Notes: generated from the sequence alone by a model not told the origin. Shown: positions 1 to 12,252, counted from the stretch's first letter. The stretch is 64,000 nucleotides of DNA from Flaccisagitta enflata (GCA_965153355.1 OZ231127.1:41602001-41666000); one strand, 5' to 3'. Numbers and translations: made by a program.

Positions 1-544
1 TGAGTATAGTGGTACCCACACCTGGGCTGGAACAACCATGTGCGGGGCCCTAGGCACTTCAGGTAGCGGGCCCCCCCCCCCACTAGACCCTTGCGACGGA
101 GCATTTCCGCCACGATTTCGGCGCGATTTCGACGCGCCTCCTAATCGCCACACGACTTCCGTTTCCGGTTGGCGCTGAAACCGCGGTTTCCTGTTTCGAT
201 TTTTCGATTTTTCAGAAGAATTTTTACTTGTTGCTCCTGATGTAACGTGTCATATATGGAGTGGCGTGAATGGCACTACAGTTTCTAAGATCTTACTGCC
301 TTATTGCTAATGTAAAACACGTTTTTCTAATGTGAAAGTCTTACTTTCTCAATAAAATAACAAGATATGATGATCAACGTTGTAGCTCAGCTAGTTTAAC
401 TAGCTTCTCTTATTACCCTAAAATGATAAAAAGATAAAGGAAAAGATTTTGTTAAGAAATAACAATTCATCCGTCATTTAATTGGAATACTATTTTAAAA
501 AAGTTATTATTATTATATGTCAAACAACTTGTTCCAGGTTAATG
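1..544. other. Intergenic, no gene recognised
   Basis: A GC-rich start with a C-run near position 70 passes into AT-rich sequence. No coding frame, RNA gene or complete repeat was recognised here. Confidence 0.5.
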
Positions 545-847
545 TTATTGTGGTAACTTATCGCCAATGGATAATTTTCGTTTGTTAGATTTTTGACGCT
601 CTTCCTTTACTTCACTCAACTCATCAAAAATCTTTGCGGCATTGTATTTGGTCAGGGAACCGTAGCATTTCTTTAAATGTGTTATCATTGCAGTCGTGGA
701 TCCAAGTTTGCACTGTATGGCACGATTGCAAATGCCACATCGCGCTTCATTTTTTTGATCATTGCTTTTTGAAAACCACACCCAAATTGGGCTCGATTTT
801 AAGTCACTTTCCCTGTATTCGGCGATTTTGTCTTCAAATCTTTCCAT
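545..847 (-). pseudogene. BED zinc-finger fragment, hAT transposase-like N-terminus
   Basis: About 100 residues starting MERFEDKIAEY. The first third carries the aromatic pair of a BED finger (WVWF), followed by a CGIC knuckle and an HLKKC end, that is C-x2-C-x16-H-x3-C. This layout is typical of BED fingers, which bind DNA at the N-terminus of hAT transposases and of domesticated ZBED proteins. The remaining tail is basic and lysine-rich. The frame then stops, and no hAT catalytic (RNase H-like) or dimerisation domain follows, so this is either a first exon or a truncated copy. The frame reads further upstream only through a T-run and (GA)n repeat, which I treat as non-coding. Non-autonomous elements with hAT-like 8-bp target duplications lie at 21.4 and 60.8 kb, but their termini cannot be linked to this fragment. 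Confidence 0.6.
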
Positions 848-964
848 TATCTTGTCAAGAGGAGAAATTTTTTTTTTTTTTTTGTTTATGTACAACGTGA
901 TTTGTTTGGCACTATCCCATGTCAGCGTTTTTATACAAAAATAAACACGAGGGAAATAAAGAAG

Positions 965-967
965 GAA

Positions 968-1010
<43 letters not shown>

Positions 1011-1012
1011 TT
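965..1012. repeat. (GA)n microsatellite
   Basis: Interrupted GA dinucleotide run followed by a T-run. Confidence 0.9.
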
Positions 1013-1182
1013 TTTTTTTTGATTTGATGGACATTTATTGTACAAAAAATGCACAAAGGGACGATATGGATTAAACAAAGAAAGTCCAATCCCTTCCCCC
1101 CAAGTCAGAAATTATGAGCTTACACAGTTCTAGACTACGTACATAGTTCATTAAAAAGAAAAACAAAAAAAAAAAATTAATA

Positions 1183-1183
1183 A

Positions 1184-1214
<31 letters not shown>

Positions 1215-1382
1215 CAAAACAAAACAAAACAAAACAAAACAAAACAAAACAAAACAAAACAAAACAAAACAAAACAAAAACACAGTTGATACTGTTAAGA
1301 ACGGAAAATGAGACAAAACAAATGAAACAAAACAAAACAAAACAAAAACACAGTTGATACTGTTAAGAACGGAAAATGAGAA
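1183..1382. repeat. (AAAAC)n array with a 70-bp tandem duplication
   Basis: About seventeen AAAAC pentamers, then a roughly 33-bp unit (starting CACAGTTGATACTG) that occurs at about 1280 and again at about 1350, separated by a shorter AAAAC run. The array end has been duplicated. Confidence 0.85.
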
Positions 1383-2168
1383 TGTTTATAGTTGACCATT
1401 GGTTCTATGCGTAAAGTATTACTATATCATTGCAGTTGTGCAATGTGTAAGGCTTTAGGGGACATAGTCTTTTTTTAAAAATTGCTGAAAGCAAAATATG
1501 TTGTAGTTTTTTATATCCTGAATTCAAATATGCCTTCATTTTTATTTTTGGGTTAAGGGAACTCCCTTAAAAAATTCTTCAAATTTTCAAAAAAAATGAA
1601 AGTAAAACATTTTATAGAACTTATCACGCTGAATCTAAATATACTTTTCTTTTTACTCAAGGACAAAAAAAATCCCTAAAAAAATTCATTGAATTTTTCA
1701 AAAAAATTTGTTTGTTAAAAAAGATACATTTTTCATTCAAAAAAATCATTTTGAAAGAAAAAAAAATTTACAGAAAAATTTTTTTTTTTTAAATTTGTTG
1801 AGTTTTTATAGAAACTTCCTCTGGCCAAATGAAAAAATAAATGATATATTTGGATTCAGTTTTGAAAAAAATTCATTGTCAGGTTCCCTTAAAAATCCAT
1901 TAGCTGTTTTTCGTAACTCTTGGGGTTGTTGGTTTCAGGAAATGAGTCTTGCAAATACGTGTTCGCAACTAATAGGGGCCACAGACGACCATCTTTTTAG
2001 CGGGCCCCTCAGTCGCTTGCTACATTCATTTGTTCGTTCTCACTGCTCACATGCTCTGCGGTTCTCCGCTCTGCTCCGCTTACTACCCTCACTTCCCTCA
2101 CTCACTCCGTTGACGTGCTTGCGTACTCACTTTTTGGGACAGTTATAATGTCAGAGGAATAGAAACGG
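1383..2168. other. AT-rich intergenic, no gene recognised
   Basis: Runs of A and T with low-complexity sequence. One long plus-strand frame here has A/T-run composition and no recognisable domain. Confidence 0.5.
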
Positions 2169-2310
2169 TTTTTAGGTTGCGGACACGTGACTACACCTTA
2201 CCATGTCGGTCCGTCCGTCGATAGGTAACATTTTTGAATTGCGAGCGGTTTTTGCGTTACTGCTCCTACCCGACCATCCACGACTGAATCGCTGTGTATC
2301 TGGCCTTGTT
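2169..2310 (-). mobile_element. Hairpin-tagged tandem-repeat element (family 1), degenerate copy
   Basis: Begins with the family terminus TTTTAGGTTGCGGACACG, then GTCGGTCCGTCCGTC, then the conserved CTGCTCCTACCC block, and ends with the family 5' motif GTGTATCTGGCCTTGTT. The element reads 5' to 3' on the minus strand. Confidence 0.75.
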
Positions 2311-2351
2311 GTCCTCACAAGAAGCTTACCCTCGTTTCTACCCATGCAAAC

Positions 2352-2353
<2 letters not shown>

Positions 2354-2449
<96 letters not shown>

Positions 2450-2510
2450 TTTGTGTGTGTGTGTGTGTGTCTTTGTGTGTGTGTGTGTCTTTGTGTGTGT
2501 GTGTGTCTTT
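2354..2510. repeat. (GT)n microsatellite
   Basis: About 155 bp of GT repeats with CTTT interruptions towards the end. Confidence 0.95.
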
Positions 2511-2629
2511 TTTCAGTCGCATGTTTTATACAATGCTTTTTAGGTTGGACGAAAAACCACGATCTCGGAAATCGGTCTTTCTTAAAGCATATCGGATTTT
2601 GATCGCCGGGCCCTCGGGATCCGGCAAAA

Positions 2630-2969
2630 ACAAAGTCGGATACACAGCTACCCCAGTTGCGTGTGGGTGGGCAGGGGCAGTGCTGGTGAAGGTCACTAGA
2701 GCATTTGGGCAGGAGCAGTAGGCTCAAAAAGCCTAGAAACGCCGAAAAAGTAACAAGGCCGGATACACGGCCACCAGTTACAGACGGGTGGGCAGGAGCG
2801 GAAATGCGCGTTTTCACACTTTTCAACTCGTGCTCACCAACGGACCGACCAACCAACGGACGGACGGACGGACAAAGCCTCTTATAGAGTTGCGTGTCCG
2901 CAACTAAAAAAGGGACCACCGACCGACCGACATAGCGGGGTGTAGAGTCGCGTAGCACGTGACTAAAAA
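2630..2969 (+). mobile_element. Family 1 element split by a second family 1 copy
   Basis: The 5' half starts at AAGTCGGATACACAGC and runs through GGGTGGGCAGGGGCAGTG to about 2752. The 3' half resumes at about 2911 with GACCGACCGACATAGCGG and ends with the hairpin GTCGCGTAGCACGTGAC followed by TAAAAA. Between the halves lies a complete second copy. The order shows that the inner copy moved after the outer one. Confidence 0.75.
2753..2910 (+). mobile_element. Family 1 element, inner copy (AGTTGCGGAC type)
   Basis: Starts ACAAGGCCGGATACACGG, has 5' arm AGTTACAGAC followed by GGGTGGGCAGGAGCGG, then a (GGAC)n core, then the 3' hairpin GTTGCGTGTCCGCAAC followed by TAAAAA. The 5' arm matches the reverse complement of the 3' arm at 8 of 10 positions. 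Confidence 0.8.
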
Positions 2970-2984
2970 TAAGGCTGTAGATCA

Positions 2985-3171
2985 ACAAGGCTGGATACAC
3001 GGCCATCAGTTGCGGATGGGTGGGCAGGAGCGGAAATAAGCGTTTTACCACTTTTCGACTCGATCATTATGGACGGACGGACGGATGGACGGACGGACGG
3101 ACGGACGGACGGACGGACGGACGGGCGGACGGACAAAGCCTCTTATAGAGTTGCGTGTCCGCAACTAAAAA
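2985..3171 (+). mobile_element. Family 1 element (AGTTGCGGAC type)
   Basis: 5' arm AGTTGCGGAT with GGGTGGGCAGGAGCGG, a (GGAC)n core at 3070-3134, and 3' hairpin GTTGCGTGTCCGCAAC followed by TAAAAA. 5' and 3' arms pair at 9 of 10 positions. Confidence 0.85.
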
Positions 3172-4670
3172 TGTTCATGCCGTTCTCTGACGAAACAACT
3201 TGAACGGCAACTAGCTAACTGAGTTTGACACATTTTCTCACCTGTTGCAGCTAAAAACAGGACAAATTACGAGCTGCTGTGTCATTTAATTCCCTGTCTC
3301 TCTCGTTTTCACGATAATTAGCCTCTCACACCGTAACAAATGTTTAACATTACACAAACAAAAACAAAAAGGAGCAGGAATCACAATTCGTTATTATATT
3401 TCAGTGAGGAAAATTGGTGTGCACTGTTTGTATGTCGATGTGCAAACAAAGACCAAATTTCAAAAGTCAAACCAATTTTTTTTATATTCTAAGTTTTCTT
3501 GATTTAGATTTTTTTCCCCAAAGAATATAATTATTATATTGTATTCTTTTTTGTATTGCATAAATAGGCATTGGTAGATAAGAAAAAAATGCTGACTAAG
3601 TAAAAACAGCAAAAAGATTTTTTTTAAAGAAAATTACTTTCAGTGATCATTTCTTGTCTTAATTAGTAAACCGAACAATGCCTTTATCACATCAGCTTTT
3701 CTTATACTTAAAAAAATTTAAACTACAAAACTATAAATTTTATTTATAAAGTTAAAATCTAGTTTATAATATAGTTATAAAAATAGTCTGAAACCGAAAC
3801 TTTGTCTTCGTTTGCACCCCGACGTATAACGAAATCAATGTTGAAACGTATCATGTTAGTTTATTCTTTACACGCTGTATTTTTTTTAAGAACAGTTTTT
3901 TGAAGTGAGGCTCAGCGTTCTTTTTTTTGGCTAATTTTGAGGCTCAAATGTTCTTAACCTGTTCTTATTTATCTAGCATAGAAGATTCTTTATGGTTATA
4001 AAAAGCTATCTATATTCAATCAAATTGGTATGTTTTATTCTTGGTTTATACAAATACATCTTTTGCGGGTTGAAACATTGAAGTGTAAATGATAATGTAA
4101 TTTGCCAAAAGATTTGAGTTGAACTATTAAGTGCAATGTTTTTAGGATTGTTTCCTTTGAAATCAGTTTGAAATATATTCAAAACTATTCTGATTTTAAA
4201 ACCTGAGCCTGGGGATATTCTTAAGATGTTCTTATTTTTTCACCAAATCTGAGGCTGATGTTCTTATAAACAGTGTTCTTAGACAAAATACGGCGTGTAT
4301 GTCATTGAAGGTCAAATCATTCTGTCCTTGTCTTAAGCATAGCGCTACCGCTCTGTTCGTCTCTTTCTGTCTCCATATACACCGCCACTCGCGAACTAGT
4401 GGGCAGGATCAGGAGTGGATTCGATCATCACAGACCAATGAAAAACCAACAGATGGAAAAATGTACAAATAGGTGGACAAGCCTCTTATAAAGTTTCAAG
4501 ACGATGACTAAACAGTAAAATAAGTTGAAAGTCGCTCAGGAGAGGGGTATATAGAATGAGCCTGAGCATAATCTGTATCTGAGCACAGTACTGAGCACAA
4601 TACAGCAAGTGCTGACGTCGGAAAAGGTTATAAATGGCATGATATCATGTAACGATTAACAGTATCCAAT
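3172..4670. other. AT-rich intergenic; degenerate family 1 remnant near 4.39-4.52 kb
   Basis: No coding frame was recognised. A weak remnant of family 1 (ACTCGCGAACTAGTGGGC, then ACAAGCCTCTTATAAAG) lies at about 4387-4515. Confidence 0.5.
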
Positions 4671-4813
4671 TTGTTTCAGCCAGTAGTAATGACAATATTC
4701 CGCACGTGCAGAACCTTTGTGTCTTTGTGTGTGCATGCGTGTATTGACTGCATTCCACTATGTGTGCGCGTGTGCGTGCGTGTGTTTGTTCATAGGTGTG
4801 TGCGTGTGCGTGT

Positions 4814-4816
<3 letters not shown>

Positions 4817-4903
<87 letters not shown>

Positions 4904-4912
4904 TTTTGTGTG
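4817..4912. repeat. (GT)n microsatellite
   Basis: GT dinucleotide array, with imperfect GT/GC repeats on its left flank from about 4720. Confidence 0.95.
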
Positions 4913-5299
4913 TGTCTATGTGTGTGTCGCTGCTACCAATTTTGAATTTCAGATTCGCAATTGCCTTTTTGAAAAACGCGTGATAGAGCTGGTCGTGTTC
5001 ATATTTGCGCACCATGCAGACTCGCCAGTTTTGCCCAGTTACCACAATTGCCGTGTCCTCCTGTCATTTGAAATTCTACAGTGCTTGGGGAGGAGAAAAG
5101 CTTACATTATTCAATTGGTATCATGCATTTTTTCGTGGAGTTTTGTCCCTCCATCTCTATCTATTTCTGAGGGGCCGCTATCAAGGGGGGGGGACATTTG
5201 GGCAAACAAACAACCCCCCCCCCCCCGTGTAGAGCAGCGGTGGATGGTTCTGAAAAGAGAGATCATCATGCCCCACCACCCCACGACCTGGGTCACTTG

Positions 5300-6130
5300 T
5301 GCAGATACCTAGTTTCCTGCATTATTCTTTCATTGTTTTTTTAATCATCTACACATTTTTTTTGGTTCGTGACCATTCATCAGTCACCTAGTCACTCGGG
5401 GTATAAAGTATGTGTGTGTACGTGCGTGCGTGCGTGCGCGCGCGTGCGTGCGTGTGTGCTCCACCAATTTTGAAATTCCGAAGATTTCGTAGCCTGGAAA
5501 TCAGACGATCAAGCTTTTAGTGTTCAAATTTGCGCACCATGCAGACTCACCAACGCTGCGCGAAATTCGTACGAAATTCGCGCGAAATGAATTGACGATG
5601 ACGAGAATAAACACAATAGTTCTCATGACTAGAACCATGCCCTAAGTCGTGGACAAGCGACTACACGTGTTCATCATTTCATCTATCAATCAATCAAGTC
5701 GACCTATCAAATCGTGAAATATTCTGATTTCTGATTTCACCATAGATTTGTCTACATAATTTGCTACCTTAGTTGAATTTGTTGTTTTTACGAAAAAAAT
5801 CCCGCTGCTTCCATGGTACGCGCCATTTTTTCCCCAACGCTCAATCATATCGACCAATTCGTTTCAACGACGATTGTGATCCTGAAGACGTTTCCCAGCA
5901 AAAAGGGATGATTGAGAGCATGTCAGTGACCTCATAAAGTAGAATAATAGGACTGCGAACATCCCGGTTAGTTATATCTTTGTCTGTTGGTCCGTCCGTC
6001 TGTTTTTAGATACTCTTCATAAGACGGTCTGTCTGTCGTTCCGTCGTTTCGTCGTTCCATCAGGCTGTAACGCCTGTGCAAAAAATACATTTCTAAGTTA
6101 TCTTTGTCCACGGTGAGCTCCTAAACTGAA
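5300..6130. other. Intergenic; short GT/GC array and degenerate GTCC/GTCG repeats
   Basis: An imperfect (GC/GT)n stretch lies at about 5410-5457. A decayed family 1-like piece (GTCTGTCGTTCCGTCG, then GTAACGCCTGTGCAAAAA) lies at about 5985-6085. No gene was recognised. Confidence 0.5.
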
Positions 6131-6252
6131 TCAAATGATCGACAAACGTGTTTTGAAAAGAGCATCTGTTTGTCCATCTGTCTCTCCATATATGTCCATA
6201 TATAGTTTATACATGCATCATTGTTTGGTCCAGCTTGTTATGTATGTGTTTG

Positions 6253-6391
<139 letters not shown>

Positions 6392-6757
6392 ATTTCCGTC
6401 ATCTTTTTTATGTGGACGCACCTCTGCAATAGAGGCTCGTTGATTGTTTTCGCGTAGGAGCAAGGAGATGGCTGCGTATTTGTGTCTGTGGCCGTAAGTC
6501 GTCCATCCGCAATTTACGATCAGTTAGAAAACTTTATTTTCTTCTAGTTTTGACCGTAAATAGAAAAAAAAAAACAGATTTCATTTTTTTCATGAATCAA
6601 AGAGAAAAGCAATACGTTGAGTGTTTCTTGTAACAGAGTAAATGTAAACCAGTTTTTCTTTCACGGGTTTCCATGAATCTGCACAACGTCTCAGTTACAT
6701 CATTATCCTATTACTACCGAGTGCCTCACATTATGACCGCCATAATCAACCTGATTT

Positions 6758-6857
6758 TTCAAAGTGCGAAGTGGGGGTATATGACCACACAGTATTGCAC
6801 TTTGGTTGAGTGTGAGTAACATGATACAATCAAAGTATCCCACTTCGCACTTTGAAA
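6758..6857. repeat. Short inverted repeat, possible 100-bp foldback element
   Basis: CAAAGTGCGAAGTGGG near 6760 is repeated in reverse complement as CCCACTTCGCACTTTG near 6840. It lies just 3' of the LINE at 7.0-9.5 kb, so it may be a stem in or beyond that element's 3' end. No target duplication was seen. Confidence 0.6.
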
Positions 6858-6899
6858 GAATTTAGAAAACTTAAATTCAAGAAGGAAGTTGACAATGGG

Positions 6900-9498
6900 G
6901 TGTCACTAACCAGGCTTGATGTGGGATGCGCCCAGGACCAACATACTACACTCATATTTTTTGACTCTGTCCCCTTAAGCGGGATAATAGCAAGAAATAT
7001 TTATGCAATTGCAATTGTTCATTGTGTTTTCTTTTTTGAAAAAGAAAAAGTTAGCAAATCAAACGTGCTTAAAAGGATAGAGGAGAAAGGAATTTATGGC
7101 CAATAATATGATCCAAAGGAGAAAGATGAATATTTTCATTCGGCGGCGAATAATTTTGTACAAGTCCTTTTACATGATCGTTTCTTTGTTTCATAGTATC
7201 TAGTAATTTGGTATTCAAACTCGTTAACCGGACATGAATTGGCTGAATAGATGCATATTCATTCAGCAAACTTTTTCGTATATACTTGGGTAGTCTGAGA
7301 GCAATTCGAATGGCATCAAACTGTATGCTTTCCAGTCGTTCAAGCTGTGATTTAGGGGCCGTTGAGAATGCAATGCTTCCGTATTCAATGATAGGACGGA
7401 TGTATATTTTGTACAGCTTCATGAGCGTATTTGGTTCAACTCCATGACAAGCGAGAACTTTTAGAACATTGAGTCTTTTGGCCGAGCGATCATAAATGGA
7501 ATCAACTTGTTTTTTAAATGATAAAAGGCCGTCAATTTCGACTCCAAGAAATTTGGCATTTTGCGTTGGTCGTATGATGTCGTTGAACAACTGTAGTCCG
7601 AAGTTCTCGTCTGGTTTTTCGCGCATTCGAGAAATGAAGACTAGATTGGACTTCTCCCCATTCAGCTTGACTCGCCATTTCCGGCACCAGCATTCTAGTA
7701 AGTTTAGGGCTTTTTGTAACTTTGTTATGGCATAAGATCGAGTGTAAGCGGTTGACCAAAGTGCTGTGTCGTCTGCAAATTGGGAAAGACTGCAAAAGCT
7801 TTCCATTTCCTCTGGATAATCGTTAACATAGATTATGTATATGAGAGGAGAGAGTGGACTGCCCTGTGCTGTGCCGGCGCCGAGTGAGACTTCATGAGAA
7901 AAGTGTCCGTCAAGGAACTGATGAGGCGAATAAAGCGATTTGGTAGATTGAGATTTTTTTTCATCTTGTATCTGATGCCTTCGTGCCAGCATCGATCGAA
8001 GGCGGCTTCAGCGTTGAGAAACAGAGCTGCTGTGACTTGATGCTTCTTAAAAGCGGCGTGGCTTTCCTCAGAGAGTCGTAGCAGTTGTTCTGTCGTCATA
8101 TGTTTTCTTCTGAAACCACTCTGGTTTTTCGAAAAAAGGTTGTTTTCTTCCATGTAAGCAGAAAGTCGACTGGCGATAATGCGTTCAAGAACTTTGCCAA
8201 CACAAGAGAGAAGCGAAATCGGTCTGAAGTTTTTTGCAAATTTTGAGTCTTTGTTGGGTTTCGGTATAAGTTTAACTATGGCCGAGCGCCACAACTGGGG
8301 AAAGTAACCAAGGCGGATCGAGTCGGAGTACACTTGGCATAGGCTAAGTTTTGTTTCCTTTGGTAGTTTTTTTAGCAGTAAATAGCTTATGCCATCTTCA
8401 CCAACTGCCGATTTGTTCTTACATTTTGCAAGATTGCCTTCAAGTTCTTCAAGACTTACTTCGCCACACAGATGTGAATCGTCGCCATGTTCATGTTGCA
8501 AATAAGAATCGTGTTGGTGAACTTTGTATATTTTTTCGTTGTCTGCTAAAAACCTTTCAACAGAAACTTTCCAGCCATCATTGAAGCCTTCATAATCCGG
8601 GACCTGATGAATTCGCTGAAGGCGATCAGCAAACAATTTAGCCTTATCTTTGCCTGAGGTGGCCTTATTACCGAGTTCATCTTCAACTGGTCGCTGTGAG
8701 CCGGATGCTTCTTTGTTCAAAAGTGGTTGACTTAAGATGCCAAATGTTTTGAAAAACTTTTGTGGATTTGTTTCTGTGTTCAGAATTTGACAATGTCTCT
8801 CGATTTCACGCTTTTTCTCGGATTTTTGAAGACGTTTGATCTCATTGCCGAGACGGTTGATTCTTGTCATCAGATTTCGAACTTGCACAAAATCCTGTTG
8901 TCGTAGTGCTTCATTCTTTGCTCTCCTTAGTTTTCGTTTTTCTTTGACTTTTGCTTGAATCTCAGGAGTAAAGACGCACTTCGATCGTTTTTTTATGTGT
9001 GTGACAGGGCAGGACTTTTCAAATGCATCCTTGATTTGTTCAGTCAAACTTTTGGCATTTTTCTCTAATTCATTCGGTGACTGCGCTCTTTCAATGGGTG
9101 CATTTCCCCGCAAAATTCGATTCCAATGAGTTTGGTTTAATTTTTGCGGTCTTCTAACTTTGAGAGCAGCATCCTGAACATTACGGCTGAATTGCAGTAA
9201 CGTGTGGACCGGAAAATGATCGCTGCCGACGTCGAAACCAACCCAGAATTCTCTGAATATTTGAGCAGCTTGAGCGTTACCAATAAAAAGATCTAAGCTT
9301 TCTTCTTTTCCTGACGCTGGATCACAGCGAGTCTTACTCTTGTCATTGAATGTGATGAGACTGTTTGTATTAATAAAATGCAGTAGCTCGGTACCTCTGG
9401 CGTCCGTTTTTGTTGAGCCCCAAAGGGTATTCTTGCAATTTAGATCACCTGTTAGGATACATTTACCACCAAGTGACCCGATGTAAGGGAAAATGAGA
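6900..9498 (-). mobile_element. 5'-truncated non-LTR retrotransposon (Jockey/CR1-like), LINE copy 1
   Basis: A minus-strand element holding the C-terminal part of an endonuclease and a reverse transcriptase. Its 5' side ends abruptly at a GA run (about 9492-9506) in the middle of the endonuclease domain, as expected for incomplete target-primed reverse transcription. The 3' limit near 6900 is approximate. It lies immediately downstream of the 3' tail of LINE copy 2. Confidence 0.85.
7069..9498 (-). pseudogene. Endonuclease-reverse transcriptase ORF, broken
   Basis: Minus-strand coding sequence of the Jockey/CR1-like type. The N-terminal part shows the end of an exonuclease-endonuclease-phosphatase fold, with LTGDLN and the terminal GSDHFP. 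The reverse transcriptase follows: FRPISLLSCVGKVLE (fingers), the motif A region LNAEAAFDRCWH, AQGSPLSPLIY (motif B), FADD (motif C) and FLGVEIDG. Two defects make it inactive. Motif A has Asn (codon AAC) where the first catalytic Asp is expected. A frameshift near 7920 splits the frame between motifs A and B. The endonuclease lacks its N-terminal half. A full-length enzyme would nick target DNA and copy its own RNA in the nucleus. The fold assignment is clear; the clade is only approximate without a tree. Confidence 0.9.
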
Positions 9499-9506
9499 GA
9501 GAGAGA

Positions 9507-12196
9507 GATTGATTGATTGATTGATTTATTGCTCAAAGTACATGAATTAATCACGTAAACAAAATTGTTTTGAGCGGTACAAAAGTACAATAAATAATTT
9601 CAGTAATAAATACAAAAGATGGTAAAATGATTTGAAAGAATAGAAACGGAAGATACTTGTGGTTTTAAGTATAACATTGGTATTATCCAATCTAGACGTA
9701 AAGGTAAGGGTGAGGGGGGTGTATTAGTGACGCCCCAGTGCTTCATAAAACTTTTATCTTTATACACCTATTGAGGCACTGGGGTCATTACAATCACAGT
9801 GTATTCATAGATCCATGGGCGGTTCTTGTATTCCAAACCTGTTCAATTTTTGGTATAATATTTCATAGTACAACAGTATCATTAGAATACACAAGAGTCA
9901 AATGGGATTTTTTCAAGTTCATTGTAAAAATTTATTTCATGCCATGACTTGCATGTGTTCAGACGATGGTCTTCATTGTCTATAAGGTTACATGTAGTAC
10001 ATTGTAAACTCTCGGTGCCTTTGTAATTAGCACCACAAACAAGCATTCCAAAACGTGCCATGAGAATAGTTTTGGTTTCTTGTTTTGTCATCAGGAGAAA
10101 CTCTTCACATGGGGATCTTGTATATTCGTGGCTGGTGATTTTGTTGATGATACTTTTAGTCTTTGTTTTTTCTATCAAATTTTCGCCATCCTTCTTATAA
10201 CAGTCATGATTTAATCTTGCTCAAGATTCGTTCTCAATGACAAAATGGACTCTTCTTTTCCATTGGTTTATCGTATGGGATCGTATGTCGTTAACGTCGG
10301 TTGGCAGATCGTATTTTTCTAGAATGGATCTTATCTTTTTATGCCATCCTAAGTTCAATGATTCTAATTTACTTAGTGTCTTCATCCATTCGATATTGTT
10401 TCTCAGGACCATTTTGTGTAAGTATGTTAGCATTTTGATTTTGATTTTTTGCCGCGTATGTAATATGCCAAAGGAGTATAAAATGGCTACAGTGGGCGTG
10501 TGAAGTGGTAAATCGAAAAGATTTTTCAACGTTTGAACCTCTATTTTCTCGATTTCGTCCTCTTCACTTTTGTTCAGACTCCAGGACTCTGCATTGTTGA
10601 GCAGGCCTGGGACGATTTTCCGGTCATGCAAATCTAAGAGGACTTTAGTGCCAATTCGGTTCAACACTTGACTTCCTGCCATGGCTTTGACATTTGCCGT
10701 CGTCGCATTTGCCTTGTCTTTTCTGGCTTTTATATTTTTGGTGTTTTTTCCGTCATATGAAATGATGTCACCAAGGTATTTGTACTCCTCTGTTTCATCT
10801 ATGATCATGTCACCGACTTTCCATTCTTGTTTTTCTTCCCTATTTTTACCTATTGGCATTACTTTGCATTTGTCTTTGCCCCACTTAATCTTATGTTTTA
10901 ATGCAAATTGATTTATTGCTTCAAGTATGCTATTTTGGCTTAAATTACCTTCTGCTATGGAAATTACGTCATCAACCCATAGGAGAACAGCTATTATTAG
11001 GTCGTCGGTGATTTTGAAACCATGGTCAGTCTCTGAAAGTTCTTCAGCTAGCAAATCCATCATTTTTGCAAACATGCGACCTGTCAATCTAGAACCCTGT
11101 TTGCCGCCAATTTCCATTTTAAATTCTCTTGAAGGGCCAAAACGGGTTTTTACGACTGCTGACAGGTTACTGTTTAAGTTGTTTAGGATTCGCCAAGCTT
11201 TCCCTCTCAAACCTTTGTCCCACATTGTTACCATTAGGTCTTCATTGTCAACATTGTCATAGGCTTTGCTGACGTCATAAAACGTCAACAAGGTTGGTTT
11301 TTTTTTGGGCAATGCTGATGTCTATGACAGCTCTCAATATAAATAAGTGGTCAAAGGTCGAGGTGTGTTTCTTGCCCCCGCCTTGTGCATAGGTAAATTT
11401 GACGAGGTATTCAATTCGCCTGTCAATCAAGGAATCCATGATGGTGCCAATAGAGGAAGATGTTGTTATTCCTCGATGGTTTGAGAGGCACTCTATGTCG
11501 CCTTTCCCTTTATGAAGCGAGGTAATGAACCCTCTGTTCCAAATATCAATTGCGGATTCTTTATCCCATGTTTCCGTAATTAGTGGGTGGATTATATCTA
11601 CCATTTCCTTTCCTGGCCGTTTTATCATTTCATTACGAATGTCTGGTGCTGATTTGTTGTTCTTTTTTTCATTTATTATACCAACTATTTCTTGACGAGT
11701 TGGCGTCTTATTATAGATGGCGTCATCATAGCTTTTGTCAGTTTTGTAAATTTCAAGCTTTTCTTTTATTTCGTCATGATATGGGTGATATTTGACGTCT
11801 TTTTTCTTATAGAGACCCTCATAGTATTGGGCCGAGGCTTCTTTTATGGCTTCAGGATGAAACTGGCGAATGCCATTGGGATCCTTTACTACGAGTGATT
11901 CAGTCATGGGATCGCGTGAAATGGCTTTTGTTATTCGCCAAAAAGAGTTCCTGCTGGTGTCAGCGATTATTTTCTCTAATGTTTTTGTTATATATGCAGT
12001 TTTTTCGGTTAAAATTTGTTCTGCAATCAAATTTTGGGTAATTTTATATTTATCTATGAGCGAACTCTTTTGTATTTGGTCGTTTTTGACACGCTGGATT
12101 TCTTTTTTTAGATTACGTTTTTCTGTTTGTAGAGCTCTTATTTCTTTGGATGTTCGAACTTTGTTTTCTTTAAATGTACTTTTTCCTACTGATTTT

Positions 12197-12199
<3 letters not shown>
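9507..12199 (-). mobile_element. 5'-truncated non-LTR retrotransposon, LINE copy 2
   Basis: The minus-strand coding region (12199 to 9882) is followed by a 3' UTR of about 350 bp and a tail of AATC repeats (GATT on the plus strand, 9507-9526). The tail abuts a GA run on the left, and the truncated 5' end abuts a second GA run at 12200. The UTR contains a hairpin at about 9735-9785 (stem CCCCAGTGC/GCACTGGGG). Confidence 0.88.
9882..12199 (-). pseudogene. Reverse transcriptase ORF of LINE copy 2, broken twice
   Basis: One minus-strand coding region in three pieces. The first (12199-11275) has no start codon: its frame is open right up to the GA repeat. It ends at a run of nine T (A on the coding strand) near 11297, where a homopolymer indel shifts the frame. 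The second (11312-10221) carries the catalytic part: YDVSKAYDNVD (motif A, intact Asp), GGKQGSRLTGRMF (motif B), WVDD in place of the usual YADD, and YKYLGDIIS. An in-frame TGA at 10221 separates it from the third piece (to 9882), which reads MARFGML and ends in a C-x2-C...H-x4-C cluster (CTTCNLIDNEDHRLNTC). The third piece is about 40% alike by eye to the reading frame of LINE copy 3. The clade is unassigned: no endonuclease is visible. Confidence 0.88.
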
Positions 12200-12252
<53 letters not shown>

